Shown here piece after piece: positions 7,374-15,057 of a DNA stretch of 44,936 nucleotides (positions within the stretch are counted from its first letter, which is position 1; each line of letters begins with the position of its first letter). The position numbers were made by a program, and so were the translations under genes. Below the pieces are notes generated by a model, which did not search any database, was not told where the DNA came from, and saw only the letters and a program-made list of their open reading frames with translations. Source of the stretch: Candidatus Competibacteraceae bacterium (GTDB lineage: Bacteria > Pseudomonadota > Gammaproteobacteria > Competibacterales > Competibacteraceae); assembly GCA_003989085.1 (NCBI GenBank), contig RXIV01000017.1, positions 1 through 44,936 on the forward strand, written 5' to 3'.

Positions 7374-8279
7374 TTAAGCCGCTTGTTCAAGCGGTTGGGG
7401 TTGCAGCTTGAAAAGATAGTCGGTGGCTTCGCTCGCCTTAGAAGCGGCGGTAAAGAGTGCGCGCTTATCCTGTTTCAGGGCTTTGAGCCAGCCCTGAAGG
7501 TAGGCTGCATGGTCGGGCCGGGGCTCAAGGGAAACTCCCAAGTCAGCACAAAGGAAGGCCGCGCCAAGCTCCGCTACCAACTCCTCCATGGAGTAGGCAA
7601 AGTCGCCAAAGCGATTTTTGAGGTCGCGTTTAAGCCGGGTCGGGTGGCCGGTCCAGTGGGTAAGCTCGTGGAGTAGGGTGGAATAATAACTCTCAGTGGC
7701 GCTGCTGGTTGAGCTACCCGTAAAGAGTTCCCGTTTGGGCATGTAGATGGTGTCTTTAATGGGGTGATAGCAGGCACAATTGCCCTTCTCCATGATGTCA
7801 GCATCGGTCGCGGTGATAAACGCTTCAACCCGCTCTAGCACTTGAGTCTTATCGACTAGGGGAGAAACAGGAGAAGCGGTATAGCCTTCTACTTGGTCAG
7901 CATTAAAAACCCAACTTGCGGTAGCCACAAAAGAACGCTTTGATTTTGTTTCCTCGGAATCTTCCATCGGACGTTCAACGTCCTTGAAAAACACCACGGT
8001 TGCGGCGTGTTCCCCCTTTCGCACTTGCGCGCCGCATTCTTTCCACTGTTTGTAAGTGCCCCATGTTCCGGTAGTGTAGCCGTATTCCATCTGGGCTACC
8101 CAAAGGGCAACGGTATTGACTCCCCGGTAGTTCTTTCCCGTAAACACATTAACCGGGCGGGAATGACTAGAGCCACGGTGCCAAGGCATTTCAAACTTGG
8201 GAGCGCCGGCTTCAATAGCGGCGATCACGCGGTCGGTAATTTGCTGATAAACATTCTGGTTTGATTTGTAAGTTGTCAT
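7374..8279 (-). CDS. ardC: ArdC-family antirestriction protein
   Basis: A 301-aa protein with the two-domain ArdC layout. The N-terminal ssDNA-binding domain (about residues 5-125) contains APKFEMPWHRG, NVFTGKNYRGVNTVAL and VRKGEHAATVVFFKD. The C-terminal zincin-like metallopeptidase domain has the HELTHWTGH zinc motif followed by EELVAELGAAFL. ArdC proteins coat incoming single-stranded plasmid DNA and protect it from host restriction during conjugation. The start at 8279 is chosen for an AAGGAG site 7 nt upstream; the frame extends 7 codons further without a better site. It is a single gene with its own terminator. A second, diverged ardC is at 36841-37743. Confidence 0.9.
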   Translation of the reverse strand: MTTYKSNQNVYQQITDRVIAAIEAGAPKFEMPWHRGSSHSRPVNVFTGKNYRGVNTVALWVAQMEYGYTTGTWGTYKQWKECGAQVRKGEHAATVVFFKDVERPMEDSEETKSKRSFVATASWVFNADQVEGYTASPVSPLVDKTQVLERVEAFITATDADIMEKGNCACYHPIKDTIYMPKRELFTGSSTSSATESYYSTLLHELTHWTGHPTRLKRDLKNRFGDFAYSMEELVAELGAAFLCADLGVSLEPRPDHAAYLQGWLKALKQDKRALFTAASKASEATDYLFKLQPQPLEQAA

Positions 8280-9453
8280 AAATATCTCCTTTCTTATCAT
8301 TATCGGTCCGCCCCATGCGGCCTTTTCATGGGCTTGAAAAAGGCTGGCGGAAAAGGGACTTCTGCACCGGAAGGCCGAAACTCGTGAAGGATGGTTTGCA
8401 AGCCGTTTTTTGGAGCGAAGCGCTCGCGCGGAATGTGTTTACACAGGGGAAAAAACTGAGAAGCAACACCGTTGCAGACAGTCCCGACGCCTGCCAAAAA
8501 GCCGGTGAAGAAAGGTCGCTAGGCGTTGACCGTTGAAAGGAGATACCGACAACAACAAAAAGAACCCAGAAATAAGCAAAGTACCGTTTCGCCGCCTGAA
8601 GCTTGTCGCTGATGCCTTGGCATCGGCGCTTTCCCGCTTAATGAAACGGGAACTTTCCGGGGAGTCAATATTCGTGCCGTAGTCCAGTACGGCAATCGGG
8701 ACAGGGGGCACTCAAGCGGAATGCGGCGACGGTCGTAAGGGAAGCCGGAACCGTGGTGGTAAAGACTGATGGAACCGGGGAAACTACGTTGTGGCTTCAG
8801 CTCGTTGCTGACCAAAGGCTAATTCGCTTCCTTTCTCCCCGATAAGACTAACGGGTTGGAGTTGGGCCGCGTTCAACTCAAGGAGAAGGGCAAAGCTATA
8901 ATCCCAAGACACCTTCCCCAAACAGGGTGCTTGGTAGCGTTCAGCGCCATGAGGGTTATTACCCGACGGCTTACCCTGGATTGGCTAACTGACCCGGCGA
9001 GCGAGCGCCGCTTTGGCTGTAGCCGTCTTGGAAGTGTGGGTAGCGGGCAAGCGGCTTGCGTTCACTTGGGGGTTTCTCTTGAGCCTTAGCCTTGCGGCAA
9101 TCGGGGCTGGCTTAAAGCTCGGTAAGCGCTCGAAAGCTTCGGGCTAGCGAAGCGATCAACCCTTCAAGCTGCGGCTGCTTGAGCAAGCGGTTTAAGGCCA
9201 CAATCTGTCCCATACAAGGGGACTTCTGGTAGGGGTGGGGAGCGTTTCGCTGATAAGACGTTAAGAGGTAGCGGGGACCAAAGGCGGGGTGGGTGGCTGG
9301 GGTCCAAAGGTGGTGGGGGAAACGATCCGCCGTCCTGGCGGGGCCGCAACTGGTCACGCCCAAAGTTTTGGGCGTGACCAGATCGCCGTCCTTGGCTTTG
9401 CGGCTTCGCTACTCCGGGGTGTTCAGAGGGAAGGTTTTTACCCATGAACGGTA
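8280..9453. other. Gene-poor stretch with scattered inverted repeats
   Basis: About 1.17 kb with no open frame I can defend. It contains short inverted repeats: GATGCC-TT-GGCATC (8611-8624), GCCGTA-GTCCAG-TACGGC (8676-8693), GCTTCG-GGCTAG-CGAAGC (near 9136-9153), and the strong one at 9351-9380. G-runs cluster around 9225-9325. It could be an origin, an incompatibility or transfer region, or decayed DNA; no iterons or DnaA boxes are evident by eye. Confidence 0.5.
9351..9380. repeat. Perfect 13-bp inverted repeat
   Basis: TGGTCACGCCCAA and its complement are separated by only 4 nt. Flanking 20-odd-bp segments (GATCCGCCGTCCTGGC to the left, GATCGCCGTCCTTGGC to the right) are near-direct repeats of each other, so the palindrome sits between duplicated flanks. 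Function unknown. Confidence 0.6.
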
Positions 9454-9714
9454 CTACCGGTTATTCCAGCCATGCTGATAGTGCCGATAATAGCAGCGAT
9501 GATAGTAACAATAAGAATGGTGATGGTGGCGGTGATGGTGGCGATGGTAATAATGACGATGGTAATAACAGTGGCGATGAAAGTGAGACCAGTAACAATG
9601 GCGGTCATAGCGGACCGCCGCCGAAGCGGGAACACTCATAAAAAAAGAGCTGGCGAACAAGAATAGAACCGCGCTGAGAATGGCGCGTACTGGGCGGTTG
9701 GCAACCATCATCAT
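9454..9714 (-). CDS. Secreted His/Tyr-rich miniprotein, 86 aa
   Basis: A probable signal peptide (basic VANRPVR, then the hydrophobic stretch AILSAVLFLFASSFFMSV, then PASA as a cleavage site near residue 32) is followed by a 54-residue mature part made largely of His, Tyr, Arg and Cys (HRHCYYHRHYYHRHHHRHHHH and similar). The composition suggests metal binding (Cu, Ni or Zn) in the periplasm or outside the cell; this is inference. The DNA is trinucleotide-rich, so long frames also exist in other phases, but only this one has a signal peptide. The start is one of three consecutive ATGs at 9714-9706 after an AGGGG site. Confidence 0.6.
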   Translation of the reverse strand: MMMVANRPVRAILSAVLFLFASSFFMSVPASAAVRYDRHCYWSHFHRHCYYHRHYYHRHHHRHHHHSYCYYHRCYYRHYQHGWNNR

Positions 9715-9801
9715 GCCCCTTATCGGTTTGTTAGAAAAAGGCAGGTAATTTCAGAATGTTGGAGAGAAAAAGGAACGTATTACATCTGGAAAACAAACCA
9801 G

Positions 9802-9832
9802 TTATGAGCGGTCGCTCATATCGCGCTCATAA
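9802..9832. promoter_or_regulatory. Operator-like palindrome upstream of the His-rich gene
   Basis: TATGAGCG-GT-CGCTCATA (9803-9820) is a perfect 8-bp palindrome with a 2-bp centre. A third half-site, CGCTCATAA, follows at 9824-9832. It lies about 90 bp upstream of the His-rich gene, as an operator for a dimeric repressor would. No regulator gene adjoins it. Confidence 0.45.
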
Positions 9833-9856
9833 ATCGTTTATGCCATGAAGGCTAAA

Positions 9857-9876
9857 GCTCCTTTTGGAAAAGGAGC
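9857..9876 (-). terminator. Probable terminator of the hydrolase gene
   Basis: GCTCCTTT-TGGA-AAAGGAGC forms an 8-bp stem. On the minus strand it is followed by TTT and lies about 40 bp past the stop of the gene ending at 9916. Confidence 0.5.
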
Positions 9877-9915
9877 CGCCGTCTTGGGAACGAGGACTCC
9901 AACCGGGTCCATGTA

Positions 9916-10911
9916 TCAAAAACAACTCGCGGCGGCGACTCGCCTCCTGAAATTGACGGTCACGGTCCCAAAATGATTTTCCCAGCCATACGTTTTTCCT
10001 CCGACGGTGGTGCTTTCGATGACCGTCACGTTGTGGAGTCCCATTTTCCGGACCCTATCCTGAAGATCCTGGGAACGCCCTTTCACGGGATCATCCGGCC
10101 CCACCCAGTAGAAATAAAATTGCGTGGCCGGATGCAGTTTCGGAATCAGAATCGGGAGCCAGTTTGACACCATCCCCATTCCAATAGGGATGTCGTGCAG
10201 GAAAGCCGACAGGAGCCATTCGCCAGCGACATCAATGTTTTCGTCCTTCTTTTTCCCTTTGACCAGGATGGAGCGAGAGCCCTGGCCATACATCGTGTCG
10301 AATCCCCAGACTTCGCAGATCGGGGTACTCATGGTCTTGACCTGCTGAGACAGAATGCCCCCCGCCCCGGAATGGCCGGCGAGTACCAGGTTGCCAATCT
10401 CGGGGACCTGTTTCTTCGCCACATACTGGGGAACATACTTACCAATCCACTTGACGACTTCCGCCAGGAAATCGTCCGCCGCGCCCGCATTGCGAAAGAT
10501 GCCCATGTCCGAGTTGAGGCCGCTGCCGGGCTTGGCACCGAGGGTCGGCGCAATCAGCACAGCCTGTTTTTTCGTGGCATTGATGTCTTCGCGTAAGCGA
10601 ATGTTGTGCAAATTCCCGTTCCAGTACTCGTTAATGGTCGAGAATTCACCCGCCTTGTGCCCGTGAAAATACAGAATAACGTTGATCTTGTTAGGAAACG
10701 TAAAGCCCGACGGGAAGAAGACGCCCGTTGCGTTGTTTCCACTCGGCATCACCGGAATGGGAAAGTAATACGTGGCCTCAGCAGGTCCCACGGGGGGCGG
10801 GAAGGGAAACAGCGAGGTGGGCTGTTGCTCAAGCGGCGGCACCTTGTTGGGGAGCTGGTCCACAAAATCAAAGCGAACATCGGTCCGCACGGGTTTCTTC
10901 GGGGGGGCCAT
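9916..10911 (-). CDS. Alpha/beta-hydrolase-like protein, function unknown
   Basis: A 331-aa protein without a signal peptide. The central part looks like an alpha/beta hydrolase: INVILYFHGHKAGEF supplies the first strand and an oxyanion-hole-like HG, and NLVLAGHSGAGGIL carries the G-x-S-x-G nucleophile elbow. An Asp in EVWGFDTMYG and a His in GWENHFGTV are plausible acid and base residues. The N-terminus is Pro-rich (PPLEQQPTSLFPFPPPVGP). Substrate unknown; esterase, peptidase or cell-wall hydrolase are all possible. The ATG at 10911 follows a GGGAG site. It is a monocistronic gene with a likely terminator downstream. Confidence 0.7.
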   Translation of the reverse strand: MAPPKKPVRTDVRFDFVDQLPNKVPPLEQQPTSLFPFPPPVGPAEATYYFPIPVMPSGNNATGVFFPSGFTFPNKINVILYFHGHKAGEFSTINEYWNGNLHNIRLREDINATKKQAVLIAPTLGAKPGSGLNSDMGIFRNAGAADDFLAEVVKWIGKYVPQYVAKKQVPEIGNLVLAGHSGAGGILSQQVKTMSTPICEVWGFDTMYGQGSRSILVKGKKKDENIDVAGEWLLSAFLHDIPIGMGMVSNWLPILIPKLHPATQFYFYWVGPDDPVKGRSQDLQDRVRKMGLHNVTVIESTTVGGKTYGWENHFGTVTVNFRRRVAAASCF

Positions 10912-11015
10912 GCGTTGTACTCCCGAATCGTTGCATGATGGTCATTTGTGCAACGATGACCGTCTGAAGCGATAACGTCCAAAAGCGCAATTACAGAATT
11001 AGATGTGGAGTGAAG

Positions 11016-11066
11016 ACAAATAAGCGTGCTCGTTTATTTGTTAATAGAAACACGCGTGCTCGTTTC
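11016..11066. repeat. Two adjacent hairpins sharing one central sequence
   Basis: GCGTGCTCGTTT occurs at 11024-11035 and again exactly 30 bp later at 11054-11065. Each copy lies inside a different inverted repeat: ACAAATAA/TTATTTGT (11016-11041) and GAAAC/GTTTC (11047-11066). The loop region is constant and the arms differ. It lies in the 275-bp divergent gap between the hydrolase and fic. A TATAAT box at about 11139-11144 may serve fic. Confidence 0.45.
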
Positions 11067-11186
11067 GACCTCGTAAAAGTTCGCCTTGCTGTCAGTTCTC
11101 CGAAGTTGCTATTTGGATATATCGCTTGCCTAATTGGCTATAATTGGATATTTATAAGCCTTTATGGATAGGAAAATGGCTAAGCT

Positions 11187-12257
11187 ATGAAAACAGGATC
11201 GCTCCGGATCACGCCGGAAATGTTGCGGCTCATCGCCGAAATTGACGAATTCAAGGGTGCCTGGCGGGCCATGACGGCGCTCGCGCCGGAACGGCTGGCG
11301 GTCTTAAAGCGCGTTGCCACGATTGAGAGTATCGGCTCTTCGACCCGGATTGAGGGGGCGAAGCTCTCTGACCGGGAAGTGGAAGCGCTCCTCGGTCGGC
11401 TGGAACAACAGTCCTTCGTCAGCCGCGATGAAGAGGAAGTGGCGGGCTATGCCGAAGTGATGGACACGCTCTTTGAGAGCCACGCGGCGATTCCGCTAAC
11501 GGAAAACCACGTCAAACAGCTTCATGCCCGGCTGCTCCGGCACGCGAGTAAAGATGAGCGTCATCGGGGCGATTACAAAAAGCTCGCGAATCATGTTGAA
11601 GCGTTTGGGCCACAAGGCGAAAGCCTGGGCATCATCTTTGCCACGGCTTCGCCTTTTGACACGCCGCTCAGGATGCAAGAGCTTTTGGTGTGGACCCGCG
11701 AAAGCTTGAGTGATGCCAGTCTACATCCGCTGGTGGTGATCGGGATGTTTGTCGTGGAATTCCTCGCGATCCATCCTTTTCAAGACGGCAACGGGCGGCT
11801 CTCGCGCGTGCTCACCACGCTTCTCTTACTTCAGTCGGGCTATGGTTATGTGCCGTTGAGCTCGCTCGAAAGCGTGATTGAGCACAACAAAGACGGCTAT
11901 TACCTCGCGCTGCGGCGAACCCAAGGAACGCTCGCCAGCGATGCGCCCGATTGGGAACCTTGGCTGCTCTTCTTCCTACGGTCGCTCAAGCAGCAAAAGG
12001 ATCGCCTTGCGGCCAAAATTACCCGCGATCCGCGCTTGGAGGGCCTGCATCCTGACGCGCTGGCGATTTTGGAGCATGTCCGCGTTTCAGGGCGAATCGC
12101 CACGGGTGAAGCCGAAAAGCTGACCGGCTCGCCCCGGCCTACGGTCAAGGTAAGGCTCGCGGAACTCGTCAAGCGGGGGTTGCTTATGCGCCACGGACAG
12201 GGTAGGGGGGCTTGGTACGGCCTGCCGCCCCAACAGGGGGAGCGGGAAGGCCGGTAG
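11187..12257 (+). CDS. Fic family protein (probable AMPylase)
   Basis: A 356-aa Fic protein. The catalytic motif HPFQDGNGR is at residues 196-204. An inhibitory-helix motif S-T-R-I-E-G is at about 52-57 (pattern S/T-x-x-x-E-G), so this is a self-inhibited class II Fic in which the Glu blocks ATP until released. The C-terminal 80 residues look like a winged helix (ALAILEHVRVSGRIATGEAEKL). Fic enzymes transfer AMP from ATP to Ser/Thr/Tyr of target proteins; the target here is unknown. No antitoxin gene adjoins it, which fits the built-in inhibitor. It is convergent with the helicase gene at 12444. No strong Shine-Dalgarno is visible before ATG. Confidence 0.9.
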   Translation: MKTGSLRITPEMLRLIAEIDEFKGAWRAMTALAPERLAVLKRVATIESIGSSTRIEGAKLSDREVEALLGRLEQQSFVSRDEEEVAGYAEVMDTLFESHAAIPLTENHVKQLHARLLRHASKDERHRGDYKKLANHVEAFGPQGESLGIIFATASPFDTPLRMQELLVWTRESLSDASLHPLVVIGMFVVEFLAIHPFQDGNGRLSRVLTTLLLLQSGYGYVPLSSLESVIEHNKDGYYLALRRTQGTLASDAPDWEPWLLFFLRSLKQQKDRLAAKITRDPRLEGLHPDALAILEHVRVSGRIATGEAEKLTGSPRPTVKVRLAELVKRGLLMRHGQGRGAWYGLPPQQGEREGR

Positions 12258-12443
12258 TGCTTAAAAACAGGCGCTAGGGAGAGTTCGGATTATCTCTCCG
12301 GCTTACGAGTGTTATCCTTGAATAGCCGGAACGCGAAAGCAATCCAGTGAGCCCCGCGTTTCCATAATTAGGGGCGTCCGATCTCTATTTCTGGCCAGTT
12401 TCCATACTGCCGATTGTCGCGCATTCGTCCTATTAAACTAGGA

Positions 12444-14954
12444 TCAACTTGTTTCTTCGAATGGCAATAGATAGCCGGTTACAAAACGGTCTGCATTAAG
12501 TGATGATTGCGCCAGAAGACGGCCACATTCTGTCACTAAATCGGCGTCTGTAAGCTGTGAATAGCAAAGACTTGAGAGAAGACCTCTTGCATCTGAAACT
12601 AAGGCCGCCAATTTCTCGTACGTAAGCGCATGAGATGCCCCTGCGACGGCCGCCTTTGTTGCCCGATTTTTGGAATGCACAGACACACGCACACAGCCAT
12701 AATCTTTGTAGTTTTTAGCAAACCATTCCGCTGCAACAAGGAGTTGGCCGTGCTCTTCTTTTGTAAGAGCGTTCTTTTCCTTTTTCCGGCTCTTTGCCTC
12801 AATCACAAATCCTATCTTGTTTGGTAAAATCCAGAGGACGTCCGGCCCTTCACCGTTGATATCGTGTCGTTCCGAAGAAAAGCCTATCATGGTTGCAAGA
12901 TCGGCTAAAGCTTGCTCAAACTGATTAGCCGAGGCATTCGAATTCAACTTTACAACTACATCTTCGAAGGACTGCAAGAAACCTCGCCGAAGTCGGTAAC
13001 CTCCAATTTGCTGAGCGATGGTTTTTGCTTGCGCACCAGGAATCACCAGAGATCGATAAGGGGGAGGAACTTTTGGCCTAAGAAGATTACTATTATGTGC
13101 GTACGCTTGGCGCTGTAGATCTTCAGCTCGCTCAGGATTCCCCCATTTGTCCGCGATTCGTGCTGCTAGCTGCTCCATCCAGCCACATGTTTGAGCATCA
13201 AGTGCATCGGAACCGGTTAATGTCTTCTCAATTTTTGTGATTGCTTGCTCATGATAACCGTCGTGCCAGAGATTGATTGCTTTTCTTTCCAAAGCAGCTT
13301 GATCTAGTCGCAAATTATCTGGCACATCTTCATCAACTAGATCAGCAAGTGTCTCGGCATGATACTCAGTCCAATCTTTATCTCGGTCAAAACTTCGCCT
13401 AATAGTTTGTAATAAATCTTTCAAGTCTTTTACTTCTTTGCTAATTTCAGAACCCATTTCAAGTTGAGCTCTCGTAGCACTGGTTAGAAACCGAAAATTG
13501 GCATCTTTAGCAATCCAAGCCGCAAGATCAGCGCCCACGAGCATGACCACGCAATGATCTCCCGATCCACGTGCACCTCTACCGATTCCTTGCTCAATGC
13601 GCTGCGCAAGCATTCTCGTAATTGTAGTACCACCATACAGGGCACTCGCTCGAAAAAGCTCATAGTTCGAAGTTCCTGCTGGAAGGCCACTCATGACGAG
13701 CAAACGACATGAATCTCCAGGTAAATCAATTCCATCGTATCGATTAGAAAAGACAGCCGGGCCAGACGACTTTCTTTCCTGTAGCTCCGTTACGAGTTTT
13801 TCAACTTCTTGAGATCCCTTTGCAACTTTAGCAACTGCCTCCCATTGTGCGGCTGCTTTATCAGAGGAAACGAGAATCACAACTCCAAGGTTCAGCTTGT
13901 CTGATGTCCAGCTAACAAATTTCTCTACAGCATCCCTCACTTTAAAAGGAAATGGCATTAGATCGGGAATTAAAATCATTCGTTCGCTGACACCGGCCAA
14001 TGATCGAGATGTGAGCGCATTTCTAACTGCCTCTGGGGTTGCATCAAAAGTACGAATAATTTCACTATCATCTGCAATTGTAGCTGACATATAAATACGG
14101 TGAGGTGCCTCGTAAAATGTCGGGAAGGCGTTGACTAAAGGAAGAATTGGCGTGATTGTAAATGCGGTACGGCTGATAAGAGCATGGCAAAGATGGAGTC
14201 TGTCACGCAACAGAGGCCATACAAGTGCATATTTATCAGAGTCTGATTTAAGTTGTTCACGGACTGTATCAATTTGTTCATGCCATGCCCAATAAGGCAC
14301 CTCTAAAACTGCGTTATCTGAACCAGATATTATGTCATCAAACGTACCTAATTTTTCTGTTTCCCTAAACGCTTTTCGGAAAATATTGGCTAAGTTTTCA
14401 TATCTTGCTCTGTCGTCATCTGAATTGACATTAAGAGTAAAAGAATCACGCACTACTGAGAATGCAGCATGAGCATCATCGAGTATGATAGCGGCTACGC
14501 CTTGTGGCTGAGCCCCACCACGTAAGCCAAATTTACTTCGCCCATTAAATAAAGCCTTATAAGTGCCTACCATAATGGCGTTGCCGTTGATGAAATCATC
14601 GTTTAGCGGTTGGCCAAGCTCATATGCTACTGCGGGAACGCCATGCATCTTCGCCTTTTCAAGCGTCTGTTTCACGAGCTGCACTGTCGGTGCTAAATAA
14701 AGGACGGGCTCACCAGTCTCATTCAATATCGAGTAGGCTATAAGAAGGCCGACCAATGTTTTACCGCCACCAGTGTGTAGCTTTAACACAATATCGTGCT
14801 CTTTCCTGTGATCAAACCACGCATGGAGCACTTCCGCTTGGCTAGTATAGAGATCGTTGATTCCAGGTGGTTTTGGTAAGCGACGGAAAATCTCCAAAGG
14901 CTCAATTACTTTGGCTTTCTTTTTCTTAGTCCTCAACTTTTCGAAGTCAACCAT
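12444..14954 (-). CDS. DEAD/DEAH-type superfamily 2 helicase with C-terminal nuclease-like domain
   Basis: An 836-aa protein. Helicase motifs in order: motif I LHTGGGKT; motif II LDDAH; motif III SATIA; motif VI QRIEQGIGRGARG. After a middle region, the last 200 residues contain GPDVLWILPNKIGFVIEAKSRKK, a PD-(D/E)xK-like nuclease motif (Asp, then E-x-K). This suggests a single-protein DNA-processing effector; similar fusions occur in defence islands. The start at 14954 has AGGAG 5 nt upstream; the frame runs 20 codons further without a good site. It starts 103 bp after hsdR on the same strand and may be the last gene of the defence operon. Confidence 0.8.
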   Translation of the reverse strand: MVDFEKLRTKKKKAKVIEPLEIFRRLPKPPGINDLYTSQAEVLHAWFDHRKEHDIVLKLHTGGGKTLVGLLIAYSILNETGEPVLYLAPTVQLVKQTLEKAKMHGVPAVAYELGQPLNDDFINGNAIMVGTYKALFNGRSKFGLRGGAQPQGVAAIILDDAHAAFSVVRDSFTLNVNSDDDRARYENLANIFRKAFRETEKLGTFDDIISGSDNAVLEVPYWAWHEQIDTVREQLKSDSDKYALVWPLLRDRLHLCHALISRTAFTITPILPLVNAFPTFYEAPHRIYMSATIADDSEIIRTFDATPEAVRNALTSRSLAGVSERMILIPDLMPFPFKVRDAVEKFVSWTSDKLNLGVVILVSSDKAAAQWEAVAKVAKGSQEVEKLVTELQERKSSGPAVFSNRYDGIDLPGDSCRLLVMSGLPAGTSNYELFRASALYGGTTITRMLAQRIEQGIGRGARGSGDHCVVMLVGADLAAWIAKDANFRFLTSATRAQLEMGSEISKEVKDLKDLLQTIRRSFDRDKDWTEYHAETLADLVDEDVPDNLRLDQAALERKAINLWHDGYHEQAITKIEKTLTGSDALDAQTCGWMEQLAARIADKWGNPERAEDLQRQAYAHNSNLLRPKVPPPYRSLVIPGAQAKTIAQQIGGYRLRRGFLQSFEDVVVKLNSNASANQFEQALADLATMIGFSSERHDINGEGPDVLWILPNKIGFVIEAKSRKKEKNALTKEEHGQLLVAAEWFAKNYKDYGCVRVSVHSKNRATKAAVAGASHALTYEKLAALVSDARGLLSSLCYSQLTDADLVTECGRLLAQSSLNADRFVTGYLLPFEETS

Positions 14955-15057
14955 AGCAACTCCTAATCTAAATTGGACAAAATTATGGAAAACTATAAAC
15001 ACCTCACACCCCACACCTCACGTTCCCAGTGAAGCGCTTTGCCGGTAGGAAGGGTGC

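Noticed and set aside
9112..9213. Possible 33-aa minus-strand peptide (MGQIVALNRLLKQ..)
   Set aside because: It looks protein-like at the C-terminus, but there is no ribosome-binding site and no recognisable family.
9225..9325. G-quadruplex-like G-runs
   Set aside because: Runs of GGG or GGGG occur, but the loops are long and uneven, so the motif is marginal.
9444..9641. Asn/Asp/Gly-rich 65-aa frame on the plus strand
   Set aside because: It is the complement of the triplet-repeat part of the His-rich gene; only the minus-strand frame begins with a signal peptide.
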